Assembly: GCF_002797855.1 (NCBI RefSeq)
Contig: NZ_PGFB01000003.1
Span: 248,001 to 312,000, forward strand
Direction: 5' to 3'
DNA: 64,000 nt
DNA from: Compostimonas suwonensis
GTDB lineage: Bacteria; Actinomycetota; Actinomycetes; Actinomycetales; Microbacteriaceae
The notes beneath the pieces are model-generated. The model saw only the letters and a list, made by a program, of their open reading frames with translations, was not told the DNA's origin and did no database searches. Of the stretch, positions 8,083-16,091 are shown piece after piece; position 1 is the first letter of the stretch; each line of letters begins with the position of its first letter. Position numbers and translations under genes: made by a program.

Positions 8083-11000
8083 GTGTGGCGCCTGGATAGA
8101 AGAAATGACGACGACGAGCTCCTCTCCGAGCTCGATCAGCAGAACGACCCCGCGTGGCAGAACACGACGTCTCCCCATGCCCTGAGCCTGGGTGACCCGA
8201 GCCTCGTCGCCGGCAACATCGCGGAGCCGGCCTGGGCGCGCTGGCGCTCCGAGCTCGCGGCGGTCGGCGGCAATTCGCCGCTCCTGCACTTCGTCGACAC
8301 CACCGCGACCCGCATCGAGCTCTCGACGACCCACCCGGGCGGGCTGCCCCAGTTCATCACGGGCCACACCGTGCTGCTGTCGAGCCTCATCCGCGACGAG
8401 GTCGCCCTGCGCAACGCCCGCCTCGCGGCCGGCAACATCACCTCGAAGGGCATCGAGCTGCGCTCGGTGCGCGGCATCGAGGCGGTGCATCTCGCGATCG
8501 GCCTCGCCCAGTGGAAGCACGGCGAAGGGCGCGAGGAGCGCGAGTACACGGCGCCGGTTCTGCTGCGCCCCGTCGCGATCCGCCGCTACGGCCGCGACTA
8601 CGAGCTCAAGCTCAAGGGCAGGCCGTTCCTCAATCCCGCGCTCGCGGCGGCCCTGCACGAGCAGTTCCAGATCACGCTGGATGCCGAAGCCTTCGTCTCG
8701 CTCGCCCTCTCCAACGGCGCCTTCAAGCCGCAGCCCGTCATCGACCGCCTGCGCGGACTCACCTCGCACCTCGCCTGGTTCAACGTGCAGCCGCGTCTCG
8801 TCGTCTCGTCGTTCGCCGACGTCTCGCACGACATGCTCGCGGATGCCGGTGACCTCGAGCATCCCGTTCTCGACGCCCTCGCCGGCAACCCGCGTTCGCG
8901 CCGCCGCATCGAGGAGTCCTACGAGCCGGTCGAATGGGTCAGTCAGGACGCCCGCCCCCCGGTGACCGACAACCTGCTGCTCGACGCCGACAGCGAGCAG
9001 GAGAACGTCGTCGCGCAGGTCGCCGCCGGCAACTCCCTCGTCGTCAAGTCACTGCCCGGCACGGGCGGAACCCAGACGATCGTCAACGCCATCGGAGCCC
9101 TCACCTCGCAGCACAAGCGCGTGCTCGTCGTGAGCGCCCGCCGCTCGAGCCTCGACGGCATCGCCCACCGCCTGAGCCAGGTCGGCCTGCCCGGCCTCGC
9201 GGTCACGACGCGCACCCTGCGCCGCGACCTCGTGCACTCGATCGCGCGCAACGAGAAGGCCACGCAGCCGAAGGTCGCCGAGGTCGACGACGCCCTCGTG
9301 CGCCTGCGCAAGGTGCTGCTCGACTACCGTGCGGCGCTCACCCACCGCGACCCGGCGACCGGGGTCTCGGTGCTCGACGCGCTCGGAGAGCTCGCCCGCC
9401 TCGCCCTGCTCCCCACCCCTCCCGCGACGACGGCGCGCCTGCAACGGCACAGCGTCGAGGCTCTCGCGCACGACAGGGCCGGAGCCGCGCGCAACCTCGT
9501 GCAGGCGGCATCGCTGGGCGAGTTCCGCTACGGTCCGGGCGATTCGCCCTGGTACGGGGCATCCTTCAGCTCGACGGCGGAGGCGAGCGCGACCCACGAG
9601 CTCGCCAAGAAGCTCAACCAGATCGAGCTGCCCCGCCTGCTCGAGCGCGCCTACGACCTCATCGGCCAGACCCGGATGCGTCCCTTCGAGACCATCACGG
9701 AGCTCGGCATCTACCTGCGCCTGCTCCTCGACATCCGCGAGACGCTGGACCGGTTCTCGCCGTCGGTGTTCGACCGCTCGCTCACCGAGCTCATCGCCGC
9801 GACATCCTCTCGCCGTGACACACCCGACATGTCGTCGGTCAACCGCCGCCGCCTGCGCAAGCACGCCATGGAGTACCTGCGCCCGGGTGTGCACGTGAGC
9901 GATCTGAACGCGAGCCTGCGGCGCATCCAGCAGCAGCGCACGCTCTGGCAGCGCTACGTCGTCGCCGGGGCGACGCCCGAGGTGCCCATCGGCATCGCCG
10001 ACGTGCAGGTCGCGTTCCAGCGGGTCTTCGAAGACCTCGCGACGCTCGACGCCCCGCTCGGCATCCAGGGAACCCCCGACCAGCTCGCCAACCAGCCGAT
10101 CACGGAGTTGGTGAGCAAGGTGGCCGGCCTGGCCGCCGAGTCCGAGGTGCTCGCCAACCTGCAGGAGCGCGTCGCCCTGCTCGCACGTCTGCGCGAGCTC
10201 GAGCTCGACCCGCTGCTGGCCGACCTGTCGTCGCGGCACGTTCCGCCGGCGGATGTCGCGGCGGAGCTCGAGCTCGCCTGGTGGCAGTCCGTGCTCGAGC
10301 ACGCGCTCGCGACCGACAAGGCGCTGCTCAACGCCAACACGGGTGTGCTCGACCGGCTCGAGGCCGACTTCCGTCTCGTCGACGAGGCGCACGCCTCGGC
10401 CGCGGGGCAGCTGCTCGCCTGGCTGCTCGCGGAGACCTGGAAGGTGGGCGTCATCGACTGGCCGCAGGAGGCATCCGAGCTGCGCCGACTGCTCAAGGCC
10501 GACAGCGCGCTCACAACAGACAAAGCGACGGCCGATGCCCTGCACGAGGCCGCGCCGCATCTCTTCCGAACCCTCGCGCCCGTGTGGCTCGCCTCGCCGT
10601 ACGAGGTGCCCGCGATCTCGAGCGACATCCAGTTCGACGCCGTCTTCCTCGTCGACGCGGGGGCGACGACCCTCGCCGAGAACGTGTCGGCGATCCGTCG
10701 TGCCAAGCAGGTCGTCGCGTTCGGCGACCCGGTGACCCAGACCCCCTCGGCCTTCGAGGTCGGCATCGTCGACGGTTCGGGCGCCGGCGGCGCAGGTGCG
10801 GGCAGTGCAGGCAGTGCGGGCAGTGCGGGCAAGGATGCCGCGGCCCGCGAGCCGCTCGACGTCGACGCCCTGCACGCCGACTCCGCGCTCGGCCGTCTGG
10901 GCGAGCTGCTGCCCACCCTCACTCTCACCCGCAGCTATCGCGCGGGCGGCGAGGACCTCGCCGAGCTCGTCAACCGCCGCTTCTACGCGGGCAAGATCGA

Positions 11001-11919
11001 CTCCCTCCCGTGGGCCGGGAGCTTCCTCGGGCACGGCAGCATCACGCTCAACTACGTGCTCGGCGGGCGTGGTATGCCCGACGAGAGCAGCGGCGCCGTC
11101 GAGAGCGTCGACGCCGAGGTCGACAAGGTCGTGGGCCTGGTCATGGACCACGCGATCAACCGGCCGCGCGAGTCGCTCATGGTCATCACCGCGAGCGCCC
11201 GGCACGCTGTGCGCGTGCAGCAGGCGGTGCTCGAGGCGTTTGCGAAGCGCTCCGACCTCAGCGACTTCATCCTCAAAGACCGGGCCGAGCCGTTCACCGT
11301 CGCGACCCTCGAGCAGTCGGTCGCGCAGAGTCGCGACCGGGTGATCTTCTCGATCGGCTACGGCCGCACACCGCACGGCCGGATGCTCTCCAACTTCGGC
11401 GCCCTCGCCGAGCCGGGCGGCGACCGCCTGCTCGCCGTGGGCATGACGCGCGCGCGTCGCTCGATGGACATCGTGTCGTGCTTCCGCCCCGAAGACATCG
11501 ACGACGACCGCAAGAGGCACGGCCTGCTCGCGCTCGCCAACGTGCTCGCCGAGACCGAGGCGCGGGCCGCGATCGACCCGATGCCCGACGACAGCGAGCC
11601 CATGCTGCTCGACCTGGCCGCCCGCCTCGAACGGATGGGCATGATCGTGTCGCTCGGCTACCGCGAGAAACTGCAGCTCGTCGCGACGGTCGCCGGCCGG
11701 GCGGTGGTCGTCGAGACGGACTCCGCCGTGGGCCGCGCGAGCCTGCGCGAGTCGTTGCGTCTGCGCCCCGAGGTGCTGCGGCGACTCGGCTGGCACTACA
11801 TCCGTGTGCACAGCTTCGAGCTGTTCAGCAATCCGGATGCCGTGGCACAGCGTGTCGCGACGGTGCTGGGCGTTCGCGACCAGCTCGCCGAGACGGCCCC
11901 GCTGCTCCCGCTGCGCTGA
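8083..11919 (+). CDS. SF1 helicase-like protein with degenerate Walker motifs and REase-like C-terminus
   Basis: The 1278-residue protein has the architecture of UPF1/DNA2-like superfamily-1 helicases (AAA_11/AAA_12 type) fused to a restriction-endonuclease-fold C-terminal domain. The Walker A position reads LPGTGGTQTIVN (about residues 323-334), where the family has GTGKTQTIVN: the invariant Lys is Gly. The Walker B position reads VFLVDAGATT (about 854-863), where DE is expected: the catalytic Glu is Ala. Motif III (FGDPVTQTP) and motif VI (GMTRARRSMDIV, about 1120-1131) are kept. The last 100 residues (VVETDS, then LRRLGWHYIRVHSFELFSNP) resemble the DUF559/MTES_1575 endonuclease-like family. 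A Gly/Ser/Ala insert sits near 905-920. Neighbours are housekeeping genes and the frame is intact, so it is probably a conserved non-hydrolysing nucleic-acid-binding protein rather than a decaying gene. The role is unknown. Confidence 0.75.
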   Translation: MWRLDRRNDDDELLSELDQQNDPAWQNTTSPHALSLGDPSLVAGNIAEPAWARWRSELAAVGGNSPLLHFVDTTATRIELSTTHPGGLPQFITGHTVLLSSLIRDEVALRNARLAAGNITSKGIELRSVRGIEAVHLAIGLAQWKHGEGREEREYTAPVLLRPVAIRRYGRDYELKLKGRPFLNPALAAALHEQFQITLDAEAFVSLALSNGAFKPQPVIDRLRGLTSHLAWFNVQPRLVVSSFADVSHDMLADAGDLEHPVLDALAGNPRSRRRIEESYEPVEWVSQDARPPVTDNLLLDADSEQENVVAQVAAGNSLVVKSLPGTGGTQTIVNAIGALTSQHKRVLVVSARRSSLDGIAHRLSQVGLPGLAVTTRTLRRDLVHSIARNEKATQPKVAEVDDALVRLRKVLLDYRAALTHRDPATGVSVLDALGELARLALLPTPPATTARLQRHSVEALAHDRAGAARNLVQAASLGEFRYGPGDSPWYGASFSSTAEASATHELAKKLNQIELPRLLERAYDLIGQTRMRPFETITELGIYLRLLLDIRETLDRFSPSVFDRSLTELIAATSSRRDTPDMSSVNRRRLRKHAMEYLRPGVHVSDLNASLRRIQQQRTLWQRYVVAGATPEVPIGIADVQVAFQRVFEDLATLDAPLGIQGTPDQLANQPITELVSKVAGLAAESEVLANLQERVALLARLRELELDPLLADLSSRHVPPADVAAELELAWWQSVLEHALATDKALLNANTGVLDRLEADFRLVDEAHASAAGQLLAWLLAETWKVGVIDWPQEASELRRLLKADSALTTDKATADALHEAAPHLFRTLAPVWLASPYEVPAISSDIQFDAVFLVDAGATTLAENVSAIRRAKQVVAFGDPVTQTPSAFEVGIVDGSGAGGAGAGSAGSAGSAGKDAAAREPLDVDALHADSALGRLGELLPTLTLTRSYRAGGEDLAELVNRRFYAGKIDSLPWAGSFLGHGSITLNYVLGGRGMPDESSGAVESVDAEVDKVVGLVMDHAINRPRESLMVITASARHAVRVQQAVLEAFAKRSDLSDFILKDRAEPFTVATLEQSVAQSRDRVIFSIGYGRTPHGRMLSNFGALAEPGGDRLLAVGMTRARRSMDIVSCFRPEDIDDDRKRHGLLALANVLAETEARAAIDPMPDDSEPMLLDLAARLERMGMIVSLGYREKLQLVATVAGRAVVVETDSAVGRASLRESLRLRPEVLRRLGWHYIRVHSFELFSNPDAVAQRVATVLGVRDQLAETAPLLPLR

Positions 11920-11960
11920 GCCCCTCCTCACCCACGCCCCACTCACCCTCCTCTCCTCCT

Positions 11961-11970
11961 CCCCCCCCCC
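11961..11970. repeat. C10 homopolymer
   Basis: A run of ten C residues lies between the helicase-like gene and the palindromic element. It is not in a coding frame. Confidence 0.8.
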
Positions 11971-11981
11971 GCTCAAAACCT

Positions 11982-12068
11982 CACTCAAAACGACGGACTT
12001 TCCGGCCCGAACGGCAGTTTTCGCGCCTGAAACAGCGGTATTGGCCGGAAAGTCCGTCGTTTTGAGTG
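11982..12068. repeat. Palindromic repeat element, family A (copy 1)
   Basis: A perfect 26-bp inverted repeat (11982-12007 pairs with 12043-12068; outer end CACTCAAAACGACGGAC) encloses a 35-nt spacer. The same outer motif (ACTCAnAACGACGGA ... TCCGTCGTTnTG) and a related spacer (GCGCCTGAAACAGCGGTAT versus GCGCCGAAACGGCCGTTAT) recur at 52796-52880, so this is a dispersed element and not a random hairpin. It could act as a terminator for the upstream gene. Confidence 0.85.
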
Positions 12069-12082
12069 GGAGCGGGCGCGTC

Positions 12083-12088
12083 TACGCT
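12083..12088 (+). promoter_or_regulatory. -10 box of the 12096 gene
   Basis: TACGCT ends 7 nt before ATG 12096. An AAGG tract at 12091-12094 is too close to the ATG for a normal ribosome site, so a leaderless start is likely. Confidence 0.4.
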
Positions 12089-12095
12089 GGAAGGC

Positions 12096-12587
12096 ATGGC
12101 TGAGACGGGCGACGGGACGGAACGGGGGGACGTGCAGGCGGACGCCCAGGGGGCGGGGCAGGCGGACGTGCGGGCGGCAGAGCAGGCTGGTCAGGACGTT
12201 TCCGGCGGCGAGCACGGACGTCGCCGCAGCCGCCGCGCGCAGCGTCCGGGCGTGCCCGGCAGTGACCCGACGCCGCACTCCATCCCGGCGGCGAGGCGGG
12301 ATCCGCTCAGCGTCGGCGATCCGCGCACTGTCAGCGACCCGCGCGGCGCCGGCTCAGGCGGCGTCGGTTCAGGCGGCGTCGGTTCAGGCAGTGCCGCCTC
12401 GCGCAGCGCGGGTTCGGGTGGTGTCGGTTCAGGCAGTGCCGTCTCGCGAAGCGCGGGTTCGCGCAGTTCCAGCTCAGGCGGTGCCGACTCGCCCGTGAAG
12501 GCGAGCGAGGACACCGCGTGGGCCTGGGGCGACACCGACGACCCCAACGACGAGCGCCTGAAACGCGAGCGCCCGCCGCACTGGTGA
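12096..12587 (+). CDS. Hypothetical acidic/low-complexity protein
   Basis: The 163-residue product is hydrophilic. Its centre (about residues 80-130) is a Gly-Ser-Val-Ala repeat (GSGGVGSG / RSAGSG) encoded by 15-bp and longer tandem units. The C-terminus (WGDTDDPNDERLKRERPPHW) carries the DERL-K/R-x-x-PPHW ending that I recall from short Microbacteriaceae proteins of unknown function. ATG 12096 is preferred over GTG 12066, which would start inside the palindrome. No membrane segment or signal peptide is present. Confidence 0.65.
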   Translation: MAETGDGTERGDVQADAQGAGQADVRAAEQAGQDVSGGEHGRRRSRRAQRPGVPGSDPTPHSIPAARRDPLSVGDPRTVSDPRGAGSGGVGSGGVGSGSAASRSAGSGGVGSGSAVSRSAGSRSSSSGGADSPVKASEDTAWAWGDTDDPNDERLKRERPPHW

Positions 12588-12612
12588 GAGCCCGCTCAGG
12601 CCGTGGTCCCTC

Positions 12613-13047
12613 TCAGTCGGCGTGCTTGTGCTCGCGCGGTGCGGCATCCTTCGCCAGCAGGTCGCGGATCTCGATGAGCAGGTCGAGCTCGGTCGGGGGA
12701 GTGTCGGCGGGCTCCGTCTCGCCCGCCTTGCGGCGCTGCTCGGCTCGGCGCTTGAAATGGTTGATCGGCATGACGAAGACGAAGTACACGACCACGGCCA
12801 CGATGAGGAACTGGATGATCGCGCCGATCACCGAGCCGTAGAGGATGACGGCATCCGGGCCGGGGCCGGGGATCGTCCAGGAGAGGCCGTCGAGGCTGTC
12901 GGCCTGGAAGATCGCCCCGATGAGCGGGTTGAAGATGCCGGTGACGATCGCATTGACGACCGCGGTGAAGGCGGCGCCGATGACGACCGCGACCGCGAGG
13001 TCGATGACGTTGCCTCGAACGATGAACTCTTTGAAACCCTGGATCAT
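12613..13047 (-). CDS. mscL: Large-conductance mechanosensitive channel MscL
   Basis: The 144-residue protein matches MscL throughout: the N-terminal amphipathic helix and TM1 (MIQGFKEFIVRGNVIDLAV, then VVIGAAFTAVVNAIV), a periplasmic-type loop, TM2 (GSVIGAIIQFLIVAVVVYFVFV) and a charged C-terminal helix (TELDLLIEIRDLL). It forms a homopentameric membrane pore that opens under membrane tension and releases solutes on hypo-osmotic shock. Length is normal (130-150). An AAGGAAG ribosome site precedes the ATG. The FmdB-type gene, the cyclo-ligase gene and divergent galU follow upstream, an arrangement that looks typical for this family of bacteria. Confidence 0.96.
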   Translation of the reverse strand: MIQGFKEFIVRGNVIDLAVAVVIGAAFTAVVNAIVTGIFNPLIGAIFQADSLDGLSWTIPGPGPDAVILYGSVIGAIIQFLIVAVVVYFVFVMPINHFKRRAEQRRKAGETEPADTPPTELDLLIEIRDLLAKDAAPREHKHAD

Positions 13048-13122
13048 GGGTCTTCCTTTCCGGGACGCTTCCCTAGCTGCGTGGGCGGATCAGTGCGTGC
13101 TCACCATTGTCGGCGTGTTCGG

Positions 13123-13545
13123 TCAGCTGGACGAGGATGCCGCGCCCGAACTCGAACTCCCGCTCGAACCAGAACCCGAGCCAGAACCAGAGCCTGAGCT
13201 CGAACCAGAGCCCGACCCCGAGCTCGACGCCGCGGCCGGGGTGGCGCTCGGCGCCGGAGTGCTCGGCTTGTCGCTCGACGGCTTCTCACCGCTCGACGGC
13301 TTCTCGCCCGAGCCGCCGGACGCGCCCGAGCCGCTCGAGCCGGAGCTCCGGGATCCGCTGCGCGAGTCGGTGCGCGAGTCGGTGCGGTAGAAGCCCGAGC
13401 CGTTGAAGGTGACGCCGATGGTGTTGAAGACCTTGCGCAGGCGACCACCGCATACGGGGCACTCGGTGAGCGAGGCATCCGAGAAGGCCTGCTGGATGTC
13501 GAACGCGTTGCCGCACTCTGTGCACTTGTACGAATAGGTTGGCAT
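13123..13545 (-). CDS. FmdB-family zinc ribbon protein
   Basis: The first 50 residues are a classic FmdB/CxxC_CXXC_SSSS regulatory-type zinc ribbon: MPTYSYKCTECGNAFD and TECPVCGGRLRKVF provide four Cys ligands. The rest (about residues 58-140) is a Ser/Gly/Pro low-complexity tail with GEKPSS and SGSGSGS repeats ending in a Ser run. ATG 13545 is chosen over GTG 13551 because GGAG lies just upstream and the conserved family start is MPTY. The family is named for a formamidase-associated putative regulator; the actual function is not established. Confidence 0.88.
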   Translation of the reverse strand: MPTYSYKCTECGNAFDIQQAFSDASLTECPVCGGRLRKVFNTIGVTFNGSGFYRTDSRTDSRSGSRSSGSSGSGASGGSGEKPSSGEKPSSDKPSTPAPSATPAAASSSGSGSGSSSGSGSGSGSGSSGSSSSGAASSSS

Positions 13546-13645
13546 GGTCACTCCGAGAGCTGGGTCGTGGGACTGGGTTGTCGTGGGACTGGGTTGTCAT
13601 GGGGCAGAGGCGGCGAACGGGGCGCTGCGGGCCGCTGCGGGACTG

Positions 13646-14224
13646 CTAGAACGTGACGATTCTCGTGGGTGTCACGACGCCGTCGACGGGCTGGTCGTGC
13701 ACCTCGCGGGGCACCGAGTCCACCAGTTCGCCGTCGAAGATGACGGCGTACACCGGAGGACATTTTTCCATCGAACCGAGGGTCTTGTCGAAATAGCCCC
13801 GGCCCCAGCCCATCCGCAGGCCGCTCTCGTCGATCGCCGCGGCCGGCACGATGATGAGGTCGACGTCGTTGATCGCGATCGGCCCGAGTGTGACCCCGGA
13901 GACCTCGGGCACGCCGAAGAGCCCCTCGACCTCGATGGCGTCCTCGCCGACCGTCCAGTCGAGCAGGCCGTCTTCTCGGGTCACGGGAAACAGGATGCGG
14001 ATGCCCTGGTCGGCGGCCCACCGCAGGAACGGCCGGGTGTTCGGCTCGTTCTGCGCGGAGAGGTAGCACGAGATCGATCGTGCGGAGAGGTCGAGGGTGA
14101 CCGCTTGGAGGTTCTGGGTGATGCCGACATCCGCCGCCTCGCGTTCGGAGGAGGTCATGTTCTGGCGTCGCTCTCGCAACTCGGCTCGGAGCGCGCGCTT
14201 CTGATGCGCGACGTCATGTGGCAT
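13646..14224 (-). CDS. 5-formyltetrahydrofolate cyclo-ligase
   Basis: The product of about 192 residues catalyses ATP-dependent conversion of 5-formyl-THF to 5,10-methenyl-THF in cytoplasmic folate metabolism. Diagnostic segments are KRALRAELRERRQ (N-terminal substrate/ATP helix), YLSAQNEPNTRPFL, LIIVPAAAIDESGLRMGWG and RGYFDKTL (the ATP-binding G-x-G-x-G-Y-x-D loop). Start 14224 (MPHDVAHQ) is preferred over 14233 because a TAGAAT -10 box lies 7 nt before it and would overlap the upstream ATG. It lies divergent from galU. Confidence 0.9.
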   Translation of the reverse strand: MPHDVAHQKRALRAELRERRQNMTSSEREAADVGITQNLQAVTLDLSARSISCYLSAQNEPNTRPFLRWAADQGIRILFPVTREDGLLDWTVGEDAIEVEGLFGVPEVSGVTLGPIAINDVDLIIVPAAAIDESGLRMGWGRGYFDKTLGSMEKCPPVYAVIFDGELVDSVPREVHDQPVDGVVTPTRIVTF

Positions 14225-14231
14225 GCGAGCC

Positions 14232-14237
14232 ATTCTA
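14232..14237 (-). promoter_or_regulatory. -10 box of the cyclo-ligase gene
   Basis: TAGAAT (minus strand) ends 7 nt before ATG 14224. It decides the start, since initiation at 14233 would lie inside the promoter. Confidence 0.5.
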
Positions 14238-14353
14238 GGCGCGCGGCCGGAGGGTGTTGTCAGGCAGCGGCCGAGCGGGGTGCGAGGACGACGTGAGGAT
14301 CGCAAAAGTACCGGTCGTGAAACCCTTTCGTAACGCAAGAAACGATGCGGACC

Positions 14354-14359
14354 GATAAT
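14354..14359 (+). promoter_or_regulatory. -10 box of galU
   Basis: GATAAT lies 9 nt before ATG 14369. The mRNA would have a leader of 0-3 nt. No clear TTGACA-like -35 is visible. Confidence 0.55.
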
Positions 14360-14368
14360 GTAGCGACC

Positions 14369-15265
14369 ATGGCATTCACCATCACCAAGGCGGTCATCCC
14401 TGCAGCTGGACTCGGCACCCGATTCCTGCCGGCAACCAAAGCTCTTCCCAAAGAGATGCTGCCCGTCGTCGACAAACCGGCCATCCAGTACGTCGTGGAA
14501 GAGGCCGTGAACGCGGGGCTCGAAGACGTGCTGATGATCGTGGGCCGCAACAAGAACGCTCTCGCGAACCACTTCGACCGGGTCACCGAGCTCGAGGACA
14601 CGCTCAGCAAGAAGGGCGACGTCGACCGCCTGCACCGGGTCACCTACTCGAGCGACCTGGCCGACGTGCACTTCGTGCGCCAGGGCGACCCGAAGGGTCT
14701 CGGCCACGCCGTGCTGCGCTCCAAGAAGCACGTGGGGCACGAGCCGTTCGCCGTGCTGCTCGGCGACGACCTCATCGACGCCCGCGACCCGCTGCTGTCG
14801 AAGATGCTCGACGAGCAGCAGAAGCGCAACACGACCGTCATCGCCCTGCTCGAGGTCGACCCCTCGCAGATCCACCTCTACGGCGCCGCCGCGGTCGAGC
14901 CGACCGATGACCCGGATGTCGTCAAGGTGATCGAGCTCGTCGAGAAGCCCGATCCCGCCGAGGCGCCGTCGAACCTCGCGATCATCGGCCGCTACGTGCT
15001 GCGCCCCGAGGTCTTCGGCATCCTCGAGAACACGGCGCCCGGGCGCGGTGGCGAGATCCAGCTGACCGACGCCCTGCAGACCATGGCGCACGACGTCGAG
15101 GGCACGGGCGGCGTCTACGGGGTCGTCTTCCGCGGCCGTCGCTACGACACCGGCGACCGTGCCGACTACATCAAGGCCGTCATCCAGCTGGCGTGCGACC
15201 GCGACGACCTCGGCGCGGAGCTCAAGCCGTGGCTGAAGTCGTTCGTGGCGGGCTTCGAGGACTAG
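14369..15265 (+). CDS. galU: UTP-glucose-1-phosphate uridylyltransferase GalU
   Basis: The 298-residue enzyme forms UDP-glucose from UTP and glucose 1-phosphate for cell-envelope glycans. The nucleotide-binding signature GLGTRFLPATKALPKEMLPV, the VDKPAIQYVVEEAV segment, the substrate loop (LGDDLIDA) and the C-terminal RGRRYDTGDRADYIKAV motif are all present. The start MAFTITKAVIPAAG fits the family; the upstream in-frame ATG at 14345 lies before the -10 box and is discarded. A GNAT acetyltransferase follows 18 nt downstream, probably co-transcribed. Confidence 0.96.
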   Translation: MAFTITKAVIPAAGLGTRFLPATKALPKEMLPVVDKPAIQYVVEEAVNAGLEDVLMIVGRNKNALANHFDRVTELEDTLSKKGDVDRLHRVTYSSDLADVHFVRQGDPKGLGHAVLRSKKHVGHEPFAVLLGDDLIDARDPLLSKMLDEQQKRNTTVIALLEVDPSQIHLYGAAAVEPTDDPDVVKVIELVEKPDPAEAPSNLAIIGRYVLRPEVFGILENTAPGRGGEIQLTDALQTMAHDVEGTGGVYGVVFRGRRYDTGDRADYIKAVIQLACDRDDLGAELKPWLKSFVAGFED

Positions 15266-15283
15266 AGAGAAACCGCCACCCTG

Positions 15284-15940
15284 TTGCCAGCCCTGATACC
15301 GACCCTGCAGCACGGCGACATCTCGATCCGGCCGATCCGGTTGCGGGATGCCCGTCAGCTCGAACGCGAGCTGCTCGACAACCGTTCGTGGTTGCGGCCG
15401 TGGGAGGCGACCAGCCCGGGGCGCTCCGTTCCGTTCGACGCGCGGGCCGGCATCCGCTCTCTGCAGCAGAATGCGCGTGCGGGTCTCGGGCTGCCGTTCA
15501 TCATCGACTACGACGGCGAGCTCGCCGGGCAGCTCAACGTGTCGTCGGTGACCTACGGCTCGCTCGGCTCGGCGACGATCGGCTACTGGGTGTCGGAGCG
15601 TTTCGCCGGCAAGAACGTGACGCCCACGGCGGTCGCCCTCGCGACCGACTACTGCTTCACCCAGCTCGGCCTGCACCGGATGGAGATCTGCATCCGGCCC
15701 GAGAACGGCCCCTCCCTGCGGGTGGTCGAGAAGCTCGGCTTCCGCTACGAGGGGCTGCGGCGGCGCTACATCCACATCGACCGGGATTGGCGTGACCATT
15801 TCACCTTTGCGCTCGTCGCCGAGGAGGTGCGCGAGGGTGTGCTCAGCCGGTGGCTCGGCGGGCGGGTTCCGGCCGGTGTCGGCGTCGCGAGCGAAGCGGA
15901 TCGGATCGCCGCGGCGCAACCGCTGCGCACCGAGCCCTGA
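15284..15940 (+). CDS. GNAT acetyltransferase, RimJ-like
   Basis: The 218-residue protein fits the RimJ/RimL type of GNAT N-acetyltransferase, which transfers acetyl from acetyl-CoA to a protein N-terminus or another amine. Seen: ISIRPIRLRDARQLE at the start, the beta4 segment ATIGYWVSERFAGKNV with the pyrophosphate-binding region, and the RPENGPSLRVVEKLGFRYEG motif typical of the family (N-x-x-S...LGF). TTG at 15284 is the only reasonable start, following galU by 18 nt with only a weak ribosome site. The same order (galU then acetyltransferase) occurs in other actinobacteria to my knowledge. The substrate is unknown. Confidence 0.85.
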   Translation: MPALIPTLQHGDISIRPIRLRDARQLERELLDNRSWLRPWEATSPGRSVPFDARAGIRSLQQNARAGLGLPFIIDYDGELAGQLNVSSVTYGSLGSATIGYWVSERFAGKNVTPTAVALATDYCFTQLGLHRMEICIRPENGPSLRVVEKLGFRYEGLRRRYIHIDRDWRDHFTFALVAEEVREGVLSRWLGGRVPAGVGVASEADRIAAAQPLRTEP

Positions 15941-15949
15941 CGGGGCTCA

Positions 15950-16013
15950 CCCGGCCGGGCTCATCCGACGGGCCGGGCTCATCCGACGGGCAGGGCTCAT
16001 CCCACCGGTTCAC
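15950..16013. repeat. 18-bp tandem repeat in the galU-operon 3' region
   Basis: Three copies of a unit close to GGGCTCATCCGACGGGCC lie directly after the acetyltransferase stop codon. Nothing else was seen up to the next promoter. Confidence 0.75.
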
Positions 16014-16079
16014 CGGCGGGTTCGGCATCCGATCGCCGAACACGCCGCCGCAATCAGGGCCGGCGGTGGGCCGCGCTCC

Positions 16080-16085
16080 TACCGT
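16080..16085 (+). promoter_or_regulatory. -10 box of the 16092 gene
   Basis: TACCGT ends 6 nt before ATG 16092; leaderless arrangement. Confidence 0.45.
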
Positions 16086-16091
16086 GTGAGT

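Noticed and set aside
8083-11919. Anti-phage defence helicase-nuclease
   Set aside because: The domain combination recalls defence proteins, but the Walker motifs are broken and neighbours are housekeeping genes with no other defence gene nearby, so I do not call it a defence system.
11961-11970. C10 tract as a phase-variable switch
   Set aside because: It lies after the helicase-like stop codon and before the palindrome and next promoter, so length changes would alter neither a frame nor a promoter spacer that I can identify.
9049-11988. 979-codon minus-strand open frame
   Set aside because: Mirror of the helicase-like gene; composition is typical of antisense frames and no motif is present.
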